DNA from: Shinisaurus crocodilurus
Taxonomy: Eukaryota; Chordata; Lepidosauria; Squamata; Shinisauridae
Length of the DNA stretch: 64,000 nucleotides
NCBI GenBank assembly: GCA_021292165.1
Contig: CM037877.1
Location: forward strand, 9,229,980-9,293,979
Direction: 5' to 3'
The position numbers and the translations under genes were made by a program. Below are positions 1-9,790 of the stretch, in pieces (the stretch's first letter is position 1; every line of letters begins with the position of its first letter). The notes beneath the pieces were generated by a model. The model saw only the letters and a list, made by a program, of their open reading frames with translations. It was not told the DNA's origin and ran no database searches.

Positions 1-247
1 TTATCCACCATACTGCAGATCAGAGAGATACAGTCTGAGGGAGTGACTTGTCTAAGGCAGTTCATGGCAGAGGCGAGATTTGAATTGGGCATTTCTGGAT
101 TTATATCTCAATGCAAGTGTAGCCAGAAAAAAAGGCCTACCACTCCAAACATGCTGTGAGCTCAGGCATGCTGGGAGTTGTAGGCCTTTTTCCTATCCAA
201 ACTTGCATAGGATTATGCCTTTAGCCACTGTGCTACACCTCTGCCCA
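1..247 (-). repeat. MIR-type tRNA-headed SINE, interrupted
   Basis: Read on the minus strand, the right part matches a tRNA A-box region (TAGCCACTGTGCTACACCTC on the plus strand). The left part resembles the MIR core, with the complements of a B box (gatttgaattgg) and of the GGTCACTCAG-type core. The unit is split by a palindromic insert at about 111-217. It is diverged and therefore old. Confidence 0.55.
111..217. mobile_element. Palindromic MITE, GGATTGCA family, inserted in a MIR
   Basis: An imperfect hairpin has the arms AGGCCTACCACTCC and GGGAGTTGTAGGCC. It ends in CTTGCATAGGATTATGCC, matching the right end of the better-preserved copy at 55232-55367. The short word ATGC lies on both sides of the insert. 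There is no coding capacity. The superfamily is not proven. Confidence 0.5.
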
Positions 248-400
248 TTTAAGATATTCTGACAGACCCTTCGGCACCAGCCAACAAGCCAAACAAACAA
301 GCAACAAGGCTGAAAAATGTATACTGATATGGTGCTTTGCTGGGAGACGGGTGGAAGGAGTTTTCTGGGTGAGCATCCTCCCATATTGTCCACCATGATT

Positions 401-432
<32 letters not shown>

Positions 433-482
433 TACATTTTTATACCGCCCAATAGCTGAAGCTCTCTGGGCGGTTTACAATG
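401..482 (-). repeat. LINE 3' tail, L2-like
   Basis: A (TTTA)n run of about 30 bases is followed by ACATTTTTATACCGCCC, a short hairpin loop and GGGCGGTTTACAA. On the minus strand this is a hairpin with GGGCGG/CCGCCC arms followed by an (AAAT)n tail, which is typical of L2-clade 3' ends. Related copies are at 13394, 22406, 33673 and 46893. Confidence 0.55.
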
Positions 483-484
483 AT

Positions 485-897
485 GCCACCTAGGATTGTT
501 GGGATGGGCGAACAAGACAAATAGTCTCGCCGCTCTTCTTGTGCCCGATTCCTGACTGCACTTGCGATAGCTGCTTGCTGTGTGCGAATGGGGAAAATGC
601 ACAAATCGAGCAGCGATTGAGCTCAATTTTGTGCACATTTCCCCAAATTTGCATAACTTTCTTCCATAGACTATAGCGGTGCTGATTCAGCCTACAGGAA
701 AATGCGCGCAAAATTGAACTGGGGAAATTTGCATCAATTGAATGCAAGCACACGTCCAGCAATTTGCAAACATTTTCAGTGGACACATGCTTACACTCAC
801 GATCAAGTTTGGGCCGGGACTTCGAACAGGGCATGCTCACATGTTTTGCGAGCAAAAATGAAATCTCATTCATCCCTAAAATTTTAATGTTCAGTTT
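485..897. mobile_element. Nonautonomous TTAGGGATG-type element
   Basis: The segment begins with TTGGGATGGGCGAACAAG and ends with TTCATCCCTAA, imperfect terminal inverted repeats of the TTAGGGATG type seen many times in this window. The interior is AT-rich and inverted: AAATTTGCATAACTTTC on the left, and GGGGAAATTTGCATC on the right. No coding sequence. The ends suggest a hAT-like origin by analogy with copies that show 8-bp duplications. Confidence 0.5.
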
Positions 898-1046
898 GAT
901 TCGGCATTGTCTGGCGATAAGACTGGGGACTGGAGACCCAGATTCAAATCCCTACTCAGTCACAACATATACTAGGTGACTTTGGCCACTGTGTCTCCCT
1001 CTCAGCCTAACCTACCTCACAAAGTTGTTATTATGAGGACATTTGG
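897..1046 (+). repeat. MIR-type SINE (tRNA-derived head and core)
   Basis: The head carries a degenerate A box (TGTCTGGCGATAAGACTGGG) and a recognisable B box, GATTCAAATCC at 941-951. The core contains the TGACTTTGGCCACTG block and CCTAACCTACCTCACAAAG, the diagnostic CORE-SINE segment also seen at 57051 and 61613 on the minus strand. The 3' end is truncated. Confidence 0.65.
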
Positions 1047-2280
1047 GGGTGAGAACGAAATATATATTAGGTGATATATGTTGTCTTATGATCATATGCC
1101 TCTTTAAGGGTCATATTTTGGCCAGGAAGCTGGTTAGAAATAATAAAATCAACAAATGGAAATATCAAGCAGGAAAAGGTGGCATCTCCCTCCCATTAGG
1201 CACTCATTTCTCAACACAACCCTCCCCCCACACTTTTTTTAAAAAAATATCTTTTAACCAGACTGTAAATTCAGGAGAAAAGGGAGGGAAGAAAGAGAGA
1301 TACTCCCGAAATACGGCAGGCATTGCTGGCCCGCCGTTACGTTCTGCTGCACTGAAGAAAATGAATCTTTTCAAACAGGTGAATTTTCCAACAGAAATGG
1401 CCCAAACAGTCTCAGTTCATTGAATAGAAAGCGTAATGGTGATCTAAACCTATTACCTTCAATGGAGTCTGTGACATTTTCTTCAAGCACATTGATCTAC
1501 TGGAGACAGAGGTGGAGGCGGGAGGAGGGAAGGGGAAAACGTATATGCATGTATGCACATTTTTATGTGTGTGTGCGTGTGTGTGTGTGTGCATATATAG
1601 CCCATTGTTATGAGGTAAGCTCAATGCATATCAGGCAACCCATTTCTAAACCAGTCTCATTGCAGCCACAATAACAGTGAATAACAACTCACTCTCAGCC
1701 TCTCATCTGTTGTATGGGGATAATAAAACAGATCTGTCTTACAAAGTTGGTGTAAGCACTGCTGGGAATAGACAAAGTTTTTGGAGCTGCTTAGGAAGAG
1801 CATGATATGAACCCTAAACATTAATTAATGGGCCAGGAGCGGAAATAATTCGAACATGCAGCTCTCTCGTCGTCATGGTACAGTTGTCTTGCGGGCCTCA
1901 CATGTGTGATAGGCCTGCTGACAAATTGTCAGACTATCCTTGTACTTGGAAAGCAAACATGTCAGGAAGAACAGAGAAGGCTGCCTTATAACTAGTCGGA
2001 CCAGCCAGCCAGCCAGCCAGCTCTGCATCATCCGTACTGATTTCCTAGGGTTTCAGATATGTGTCTTTATGCCAGGTATTGAACATGGGACTTTTTGTGT
2101 GTGGTGCGCACTCTTCCATTGAGCTATGTGCTCGCACCCCCCCAGGTGAGTTCCCCCCCCTAGTCACAGTGGGCTTCCCCATAAGCAACCTTTCCATGTA
2201 CATTCTGAGGTAGAGTTGACAAGTCTCAAGATTTCAGGGCCGTTAAACTGGCTTTGAGGTTATCATGAAGTGTCCTAAGT
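1047..2280. other. Unassigned DNA with simple repeats
   Basis: No gene or confident transposon was recognised. It holds a TG-rich run at about 1567-1592, a (CCAG)n run at about 2003-2022 and C-runs near 2137 and 2152. Open frames here are short and lack coding texture. Confidence 0.4.
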
Positions 2281-2822
2281 CAGGGGTGAGGAACTTCTGG
2301 ACCATGATCCAGATCTCCCTTCATGTGGAGTTTTTCCCTTGTCTTACTTCATGGGAAGCTCACTCTGATTCTGTGCTCCACCACCCGACTCGCTGGGTGC
2401 TCGGCGAGTGCTGCCACTGAGCCCACCGAGCCAAAAGCGAGCACAACCCGAGCTGCTCGGCAGAATTCCAGGTTCCTGGCGGGATGCTTTTTATGTAAAA
2501 ACTGGCATAAGATACAGTTAAAGTGGCCACAATTTGCATAACTTGTGCAAATTGTGGCCATTTTTGGCATATCTTACGGCATTTTCTACGTAAAAAGCGT
2601 ACCGCTGGGAACCCAGAAGTCGCTTCCCTGGCTCGGCTCAGGAGAACGCAAGCTGAGCCGGGGAAAAAGGTAGGAGGATGGAGTTCGGGGGGTCGAGCCC
2701 AGTGAGTTTGCCCAACTTCTACCCCCCAAATGAAGTCCTCACACATCCCTATGGCATGCACAGCCAGGAAGGTAAAGCATGAAGAAGTGTGGTTGTTGGG
2801 ATGAAAAGGGTTCCCACCTATG
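2281..2822. mobile_element. hAT-like element (CAGGGGTG ends) containing a nested insert
   Basis: The left end CAGGGGTGAGGAAC and the right end GGTTCCCACCTATG form imperfect inverted repeats of the CAGGGGTG (Charlie-like hAT) type. Flanks are TCCTAAGT on the left and GTCTAAGT on the right, six of eight bases in common, as expected for a decayed 8-bp hAT target duplication. Almost all of the interior is occupied by a second, GC-rich palindromic element. Confidence 0.5.
2335..2755. mobile_element. GC-rich palindromic MITE (family of 8343)
   Basis: A long inverted repeat lies at about 2465-2540 and 2545-2622. The arms share ATCTTACGGCATTTTCTACG-type sequence with the left-arm AACTGGCATAAGATAC. 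The right end, AGTCCTCACACATCCCTA, matches the left end of the 8343 element in reverse. It interrupts the element at 2281. No coding sequence. Confidence 0.6.
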
Positions 2823-2869
2823 GTCTAAGTGCTCACAGTCAAGGCATTAGCGGAAGCGTGTTGTTGAAA

Positions 2870-2985
2870 ACAACATGTCCTGCTTGCGGGATCCCGTGGG
2901 CATCTGGCTAGCCACCGTGTGAACAGAATGCTGGACTAGATGGACCCTTGGTCTGATCCAGCAGGGCTTTTCTTACGTTCTTATG
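2870..2985 (+). repeat. CR1 LINE 3' end
   Basis: This has GGACTAGATGGACCCTTGG and TCTGATCCAGCAGGGC followed by the octamer-type tail TTACGTTCTTATG. That is the 3' end of the CR1 subfamily with a TTCTTATG tail. It is severely 5'-truncated. Confidence 0.8.
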
Positions 2986-4389
2986 AAAACTGCAAATTAT
3001 GTGAGGGGAAAAAAGAGAAAGAAAGAAAAGAAAGGAAGCAAACCCATGGCTAGATAAGTATCTGAGATCATTAGTACAGCCCACTTTCCCACAATTTAAG
3101 GTACTGGTGGTACCTTTGGATCTCTTAAATGGCCTAAAGCCCAAAGTGCTTTTGGGAGTCTCTCCTCCCATATGAATCTCTGTGAGGTTCTTGTGAGAGG
3201 CTCTGCCGTCTTTATGGGAGGTGGAGTTGTGTCATGCCTGGATCGGGGTTTTCTCAGCTGTGACATCAGAACTGCTTTCTGCATAAAGGTCCATCGAGCC
3301 ACCGCCACCCTGCTTCGGAAGGCTTATCAAGACTTCCTTCTGTAGGCGAGTCTTTTAATGTGGTGCTGCTGTTGAGGAGGGACTTATACCTTTACGATTG
3401 TTTCCCCCCCCCTACTATTCCTTGTTTTACTTGTCATTTTAATAGTCATATTGTTTTTAATAAATTGTACATCACCATTCATGTGGCTTTAGAAAGTAGT
3501 TTAATACATTTCAGATTATTACGGTTATTATGGCAGTTCCACCTTCCAGAAGAAAAGAGTCCCTTGACACTGAGCAATACCGTTACCTAGTGGTGATTAT
3601 TAATCTAAATACTCATCACTCCTCAAAAGCCTCAGCAGCCTTAAATGGATTTCAGTTGTGAGCTTGTTAAATACAGCAGGCGAGGTTCTGTCTGAAATGG
3701 TTCCATTCACAACTGTTAAAAGGATACTCATGTTGATTGGTACCCTGTCCCTTTGTAGGCTCTGGGTTAGATCCACCATCATGCCAGTGGAGGTCTGTCA
3801 GTGCCACAGGGATGGCAGCTCTCCCTGTCTCATCCCCCCTGCAGCCTTCCGTGCTGCCGAAAACTCTGCTCTGGAAGGTTCCCCAGCCCTCTGGACCACA
3901 TCTGAGCACATGCAAGGGGGCTGGGGGACAAAAGAGGAATGCCCCCTTCCTTGTTATGCTGATAGAACTGCTTCAATCAGTCAAATGACAGTGTTTGAGC
4001 CAACGCTCTGTGTCTAGGGTACCATCAATGTTCACTATTGCAGCCTGGTGTTTTGGGTTTTCCTGCCTTGTCTCTCTCTTTGCTATGGGAAATGAGTGAC
4101 CCTGCTGAGGTTTAGGTTGCTGGCTCCAACAAACTGTGCTTGGGATCTCAATGAGATCAGCTCACAGTTTTATTGCTTGAAATTGTTGTACTCTGCCTTG
4201 ATGGCTTTCCAGTAGATAAGCTGGTATATCAATGCTAATAATAATTTTTAAAAAGGAATAAATTAATTACTAAATAGATATCTGGATCTCTTCAGCTGAG
4301 CTGGCAGATAGAACTTCCTTATTAGGCATTTGGTGTCATCAAGGATTTACACAAATATCTTTCTCCTCTAATTTGTATTGATTGACATT
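2986..4389. other. Unassigned DNA
   Basis: I see no gene here. There is a GAAA-rich run near 3014-3040. A stretch at 4150-4270, ending in TTTTTAAAAAGGAATAAAT, may be an old L2-type 3' end, but it is too diverged to call. Confidence 0.35.
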
Positions 4390-4705
4390 GAGGTAGTATG
4401 CCCTAGTCCTGGGCACCACCACAAAATGGCCACACTACAGATGAAAGCAACAGCACTAAGCCACCTACCATCTACATTTCCTAAGTATGTCTCTAAGCCC
4501 CATGTATGGCCCAGAGGCATTCATGGGAACAGCTAGAGGGCCTCACTTTCCTTTGAAGCAACCCCAACTGCCAGCAAGATACTTTGCTATTTAAAAAAAG
4601 AAGAAAAAAGTGGGAGGGGGATGGCACCTCAGTGGGCACCAAGAAATGTGTCTGAGGGTACACTGGTGCCTGTGGGTGCCACATTGCCTACTTCTGTTCT
4701 AGGCT
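4390..4705 (-). mobile_element. hAT-like nonautonomous element, GGGGTCTCC family
   Basis: On the minus strand this resembles the better copy at 43125-43560. Shared pieces are AGTGTACCCTCAGAC-like and GTGGCACCCACAGG-like segments near one end, and ATGGCCA/TTTTGTGG near the other. It is old and diverged. No coding sequence. Confidence 0.45.
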
Positions 4706-4739
4706 TTGTGAAAAAGAGCAACGCAAATTATTTAAAAGC

Positions 4740-5160
4740 AATTGTGGGTACCTTTTTGTCATTGCTCAAAGCAAATAAAACCTTCTGACAGCCCGGCACA
4801 CCTGTCACTTGTCTGGGAGAAGACCCATTTTTCTCTCCATTTGGCAAAAAACCTTTTCAGATACTTAATCACGACCCGCGACCGAGCCTCCTTGAATATT
4901 TCTTTCTACTTGGCTGTTGATGGAGACAGGGTTCATTTCAAATCTTATTCAACCTAATTTGGATTGGCAACATGTCCTTTTGGGAAGCAGAATAAATAAA
5001 ACCAGCCAGTTATGTGCATATCTTCTGGAGCCTTTTCATTCTGTGTTGTTGTAGGATCCTGTCCCTAGAGTCCAGAGAAGCTGTCAAGAATGCCACCTCA
5101 TTATGGAGCTGCTACTTGTTCGACTGTAGTTAAGATCATGTCAGGATTTCCATTATAAGA
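4740..5160. other. Non-repetitive block
   Basis: The sequence lacks any repeat family recognised elsewhere in the window. It includes CpG-containing words inside AT-rich DNA (for example ATCACGACCCGCGACCGAGC at about 4868-4887). It could be ordinary unique DNA or a conserved noncoding element. No open frame is convincing. Confidence 0.3.
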
Positions 5161-5161
5161 G

Positions 5162-5420
5162 AAGATAGCTTGTTCTCTTTTGGTAAGTAAGATTTCCTTT
5201 CATTTGGGGAAGAAAAAACCCTCACATCTTAGGTCAAACTAGGTTTTAATGCTATTCATCTAAGAAACAAAGACCTTGAGAGCTGTGTCACCATGTTCCC
5301 AGCAACGGCCCACTTGATGCCCCGGGAACATAAAAGAAGAACATGCTAGTGACTTGGTATGAATGAATGTGTCTTTTCTGCTTTCTGTAACATCCACATG
5401 ATTTTAAGCACAAGTAAGGA
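5162..5420 (+). repeat. Direct duplication, copy 1 of 2
   Basis: About 245 bp from GAAGATAGCTTGTTCTCT to AAGCACAAGTAAGGATG recur at 8832-9094 in the same orientation with only a handful of differences. The unit does not resemble a transposon and lacks inverted ends. A TTAGGGATG-type element follows both copies, so the duplication may include transposon sequence. Confidence 0.85.
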
Positions 5421-5822
5421 TGTATGAGAAATTCATTGCAGTTCATTTCTCATCAGGAGTTACCCAGTTCACACCTCTCAGACCGAACATGGAGTCAGAA
5501 GCAATCTGTGGTTGAAGTTTGTACATTTCCAAGCTTGCAGTGTGATTTGTGGACCCCAAAAAATGCATTCAACATCATGCGTACATTTGAAAAATACACA
5601 CAAATAGGAGAATAATGCATACATTAGAAAGATGCAGACAATCAATGCATACGCTTGGAAACATTCTCACGAAAATACGCATGGATTTTCATGTGAAAAA
5701 AACAAACGAAACAAAGCTCACAATCTGATATGGACTCGGGTGAGAACAAACTTTGGTATGGAATTCAGAGAACGTTGCCAAGCTTGTGTTTTGCCAATTT
5801 GTACATTCCTAACAAGTTCGCT
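5421..5822. mobile_element. Nonautonomous GGATGTGC-type element
   Basis: This shares a series of words with the copies at 9095, 14870, 30185 and 47560: GTACATTTG, ATGCATACATT, GCATACGCTTGG, AAAATACGCATGG, AATCTGATATGGACTC and GAATTCAGAGAACG. The end TTTGTACATTCCTAAC corresponds to the GCACATCCCTA terminus. The interior is non-coding. Confidence 0.6.
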
Positions 5823-5899
5823 TTATTTTGTTTCTGGATTAGTTTGTGATTTTTTATTTCAAAAAATCAACAACAACCCAGAAATTCATAGCCATTTGT

Positions 5900-7240
5900 G
5901 TATTTTATTTATATACATTACTTACTTACATACAACACTTATATACTGGTTCAAATCTAATCAGTTTCTGGTGAACAATAAAAGATAAAAGGAATAAAAT
6001 ACCATATTAAATGTTTTTAGAAACAGAGTAACAAAAAAACACACACCATGGCTGGTCAATCAAGGAAGGCTTGCTGAGATAAAGATTTCTTCAGGAGGCA
6101 CCAGAAACAACAGAATCGTGCTGCCTGCTTGACCTCTGGATGCAGGGAATTCCACAAGAAGGGAGCCACAACACTGAAGACTCTGCTCTGGGAGGACTCC
6201 AACCGGACCATTGGTCCATGCAGAATCACAAGGAGCATCCCATCTGATGACCTCAGAGACTGGGCAGGTTGATAAGGGAGAAGTCGCTCTTTCTTGTATC
6301 CTGGTCTCAAATGGCTTAGGGCTTTTTACACTAGTAGAAAAATGTTAAATCTGGCCTGGTAGTGAATAGGCACCCAGTGCAGTTCCTTCAGCAAAGGTGT
6401 TACATGCTGAAAAGCGGCATCTTCAGAGAAGAGTTGAGCTGCTGCACTCTGCACTAGCTCCAGTTTCTGGAACAGCCTTAAGGGCAGCCCCACATAGAGC
6501 ACATTTCACTAATCCAGTCTTGAGGTTACTAGCACCTGTACCACTGTGGTCAAGCTATCCTTGTCCAGGAGAGACCATAGCTGGAGAACCAATCAAAGGT
6601 GGTAACAGACATTCTGAGCCGTCATGGCCACCTGGGCCTCCAGCAACAATGATGGACCTAGGAGTACCCCCAGACTCTGAACTTGATCTTAAAGGGAGTC
6701 CAACCCCATCCAGATAAGGCAAAGAACCTATCTTCTGGACTCGGGGACAACTCCCCCCCCCCAGAGCTTCTGTCTTGCCAGGATTCAGCTTCAGTTTATT
6801 GGCCATCTCCAACCTATCCCTGAGTCTAGGCACTGATCCAGGACTTGCACAGCCTCACCTGATTAAGCTCTCACGGGGAGATAGAGCTGTGTGTCATCAG
6901 CATACTGATGGAACTTGGTTCCAAATCCCCTAATGACTGCTCCCAGCAGCTTCATATAGATGTTGAACAACATTGGGAACAAGATGGTAGCCTACAGAAC
7001 ACCATAGCTCAATTGCCAGGAGCTAAGGAACAGTCACCCAATGCTACTATCTGAAATTGACCCCACAGGTAAGACTGGAACCACTGTAACACAGTGCATC
7101 CAATGCCCAATCCAAGGAGTCAGTCCAGGAGAATACTATGGGCAATGGTATCAAAAGTTGATGAGAGATCGAGTAGAATTAACAGGGTCACACTCCCCCT
7201 GTCCCTCTCCTGATGAAGGTCATCCATCAGGGTGATATGC
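5900..7240 (-). mobile_element. L2-clade LINE fragment, reverse transcriptase pseudogene
   Basis: Conceptual translation of the minus strand in several frames gives L2 RT landmarks in order. They are an LDLSSTFDTIAHSILLD stretch near 7180 (motif A), QYADDTQLYLP near 6900 (catalytic YADD, motif C), NKLKLNPGKTEAL near 6790, LPYLDGVGLPL near 6705, PLLKELHWVP near 6380, and the C-terminal LLPYQPAQSLRSSDG block with FLWNSLHPEVK near 6150. The frame is broken by stops and shifts, so it is inactive. The AT-rich 5900-6040 stretch with ATTTATATACA is probably its 3' tail. Confidence 0.85.
6056..6310 (-). pseudogene. C-terminal RT domain of the L2 fragment
   Basis: An 84-codon frame encodes the carboxy end of an L2-type RT polyprotein. 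It carries the LRSSDG motif, followed by FSVVAPFLWNSLHPEVKQA and a final KKSLSQQAFLD, the usual L2 C-terminus. It is a remnant only. The catalytic YADD lies in another frame near 6900. Confidence 0.7.
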
Positions 7241-7439
7241 TTCAATTACTACTTGAGAGCTGACTTGGCTTTCTCTCTTTGTGTTCATACCAGTGAGTTC
7301 AGATCCTTAAGAGAACAGTTTTACAAGGCAGCATATGTGGAAGATGTATTAAGAAACCCTGGGCAGCCTCACAGTGCAAAACTTGTACATTATTAACATA
7401 ATACAGAGTCCATTTATTATGGCATTATCTTAATTTGAT

Positions 7440-8050
7440 CCATTTTCTACCTTGTCCACAGCCTATATGCTATTTCGTTTTGCCTTTGTGTTGGCGCATA
7501 AAATGAGCACACGTCGCCGTAATCGGAATTTTATCATCTTGCCTATTACTTACAAGCAATCTGCTGCTACAGTTGTTTCTAGGTGTTTCTCTAAGCTAAT
7601 TTAACATCTGTTTGTACTATAGAACTATATCAACCTACAAACGGCCAATGAAACCTAGCCTTCCTGAGAATTACCACGCAGATAAATGGAGTTACATTAG
7701 TAATTGCAAACACCGCGCTGCGCTTCGTGGCAACTTGGTAAATAAGCTTCGTTATCAGGACCCGCGTTACATTCGGCGCAGCTCCCGTGCCGAATAGTTA
7801 AGTTTATTTACAAGGACGTAAATGTGTGCTTTTTAAAATGAATTAAATCACGCTCGAATTGAATTAAATAATCCCAAATCGTTCTTCACCCATGATGGGA
7901 TTGTGGTGATTGGGGATTTATACAGTATACATTGGGAGTTGTGTGAGCTGAAAGGGAAGATGAGAGAGCTTTCTTGAATAATTAAAAGACTCCAGCTCTT
8001 TGAAATGCAAAACCAACTGGTATTAGACACCAAACATTCAAATAAATGGA
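7440..8050. other. Long non-repetitive AT-rich block, candidate conserved noncoding element
   Basis: About 600 bp match no repeat family in the window and keep CpG dinucleotides in AT-rich surroundings (for example CACACGTCGCCGTAATCGG at about 7509-7527). Homeodomain-like cores such as TTAATT and AATTAAATC are frequent. A 61-codon frame at 7612-7797 starts with MYYRT but has no recognised relatives. Conservation is inferred from texture only. Confidence 0.4.
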
Positions 8051-8239
8051 GTTTGCAAACATAGAAAAGGGAGCTGGGAGAAGTTCCAGAGGTGAAAGTT
8101 TGGAAAGTAACTTTCCATCTTCAGGCCCTTCTTCTGTAGTGCTATACCTCCCGCCCCCCCAGGATTGGGTGCTGGGGGAAGAGAAGAAAAATCCTTAACT
8201 GTGATGGTCTTTTGACAACATCAGATTAACATGTAAAGC

Positions 8240-8315
8240 ATAAGGATTGTTATTCATGATCCTAAACCTATGCATTTTATTCAAAAGTAAGTCTCACTTA
8301 GTGGCACAGGAGCAT
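8240..8315. repeat. Fragment of the GGATTGCA/AAGTAAGTC repeat family
   Basis: GATCCTAAACCTATGCATTT followed by AAAAGTAAGTCTCACTTAG resembles a common reptile interspersed unit also seen at 12190 and 27567. It is short and diverged. Confidence 0.35.
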
Positions 8316-8342
8316 AACTAACTCCATCATATCATGCTAAAA

Positions 8343-8760
8343 GGGCCCTGTTAGGGATGTGTGAGGATTTCATTGGGGGGGGGGGAAGTCCGGCAATCTC
8401 ATCTGGCTCGACCCCCTGAACTACGACCACCTACCTGTTTCCCTGGTTCGACTCGCGTTCTCCCCAGCCAAGCCGGGGAAGTGACTTCCGGGTTCCCGGC
8501 GGTGCATCTTTTACATAGAAAATGGTGTAAGATACGTTAAAAATGGCCTAAATTTGCGCAAGTTATGTAAATCGCAGCTGCTTTTAATATATCTTACGAC
8601 ATTTTCTACATAAAAAATGCACCACCGGGAACCTGGAAGTCTGGTGAGCATCTCAGCTGGCACTCACTTTTGGCCTGGCTTAGGGGGGCAAAGTGGCAGC
8701 ATTCGCTGAGCGTCTTGTGAGTCGGGTAGTGGGCGGATCGCCCGCCACTAGACCCTATGC
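8343..8760. mobile_element. GC-rich palindromic MITE with TTAGGGATGTG end
   Basis: The left end is TTAGGGATGTGTGAGGATTT. A strong inverted repeat pairs about 8482-8547 (GACTTCCGGGTTCCCGGCGG onward) with about 8580-8641 (ending CACCACCGGGAACCTGGAAG). The arms carry AAAATGGTGTAAGATACG and its near-complement. It belongs to the same family as 2335-2755; the left ends at 18420 and 19142 are related. No coding capacity. The right boundary is approximate. Confidence 0.7.
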
Positions 8761-8831
8761 ATCAGCTTCTGCTGGTTCCACATCTGCTGTTTCTTCACCT
8801 GAATGTGGCCCCTGACAACAATGACCAAGAA

Positions 8832-9094
8832 GAAGATAGCTTGTTCTCTTTTGGTAAGTAAGATTTCCTTTCATTTGGGGAAGAAAAAACCCTCACATCT
8901 TAGGTCAAACTAGGTTTGAATGGTATTCATCTAAGAAACAAAAGACCTTGAGAGCTGTGTCACCATGTTCCCAGCAACGGCCCACTAGATGCCCCGGGAA
9001 CATAAAAGAAGAACATGCTAGTAACTTGGTATGGATGAATGTGTCTTTTCTGCTTTCTGTAACGTCCACATGATTTTAAGCACAAGTAAGGATG
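8832..9094 (+). repeat. Direct duplication, copy 2 of 2
   Basis: The second copy of the unit at 5162-5420, about 3.67 kb downstream. Differences are isolated substitutions and a one-base length change (AACAAAGACC versus AACAAAAGACC), indicating a fairly recent event. The boundary on the left is sharp at GAAGATAGC. Confidence 0.85.
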
Positions 9095-9403
9095 CATGTA
9101 TGTGGGGATGTACATTTGAAAAATGTTAATTAAAAGGTGTACTTTTCAAAATGCACAGAAATATCCTTCAATCAATGGGAGGAGAATGCATACATTCCAA
9201 AGATGCACACAGTTGATGTGCTCATTTGGAACATAATATGCATGAAAATACACACAGACTATCATGTGAAACGAAAAAGAAAAGAAGAAAAAAAGCTCAT
9301 AATCTGATATGGACTCAGGTCAGAATGAATTTCAAGAAAAAACAATTGGAGAACTTTGGTGAGCTTGAGTTTTGCTGATTTGCTCATCCCTAGACTGCCT
9401 ATG
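9095..9403. mobile_element. Nonautonomous GGATGTGC-type element
   Basis: It begins near GGGGATGTACATTTG and ends with GATTTGCTCATCCCTAG. The interior words TGATGTGCTCATTTGG, ATGCATGAAAATACACAC and AATCTGATATGGACTC match the element at 5421, but the copy is shorter by an internal deletion. No coding sequence. Confidence 0.6.
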
Positions 9404-9790
9404 CCTTCCCCCGTATATAACATCTAAGGGGCTCGGTCAAACTTTAGAAGGTTCAACATAGCAGGACTGCAGTGAAAGAATAAAGTTAAACTGCCTCCCC
9501 TCTCTCACATTTCAGGAGCCTGGGGTTGATTTTGGGAGTGGTGCACCATTTTAGGTTGTCATCAGTGGGGACTTCCATTTCTCCCCTAGAATGCATGGCA
9601 TAGTACAATTTCATAGACATTATGGGGAATGAAAGATTGGAGCCAGCAGCAGCAAGGAGCCTGGAGTAGCACCAATAAGTCTTGTGTGCCCCCTGCTATT
9701 AAATTCACCCCAGATAGCCAAAATATCCCCCACTTCTTCTACCTCCAAATTGGGTGGAAAAATAGGGGACATTTAGAATCATATGATCCC
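9404..9790. other. Unassigned DNA
   Basis: No gene or repeat was recognised. A TSD-like doubling of CCTAGAATCATA/ATAGAATCAT words near 9783 is part of the CR1 tail that follows. Confidence 0.3.
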
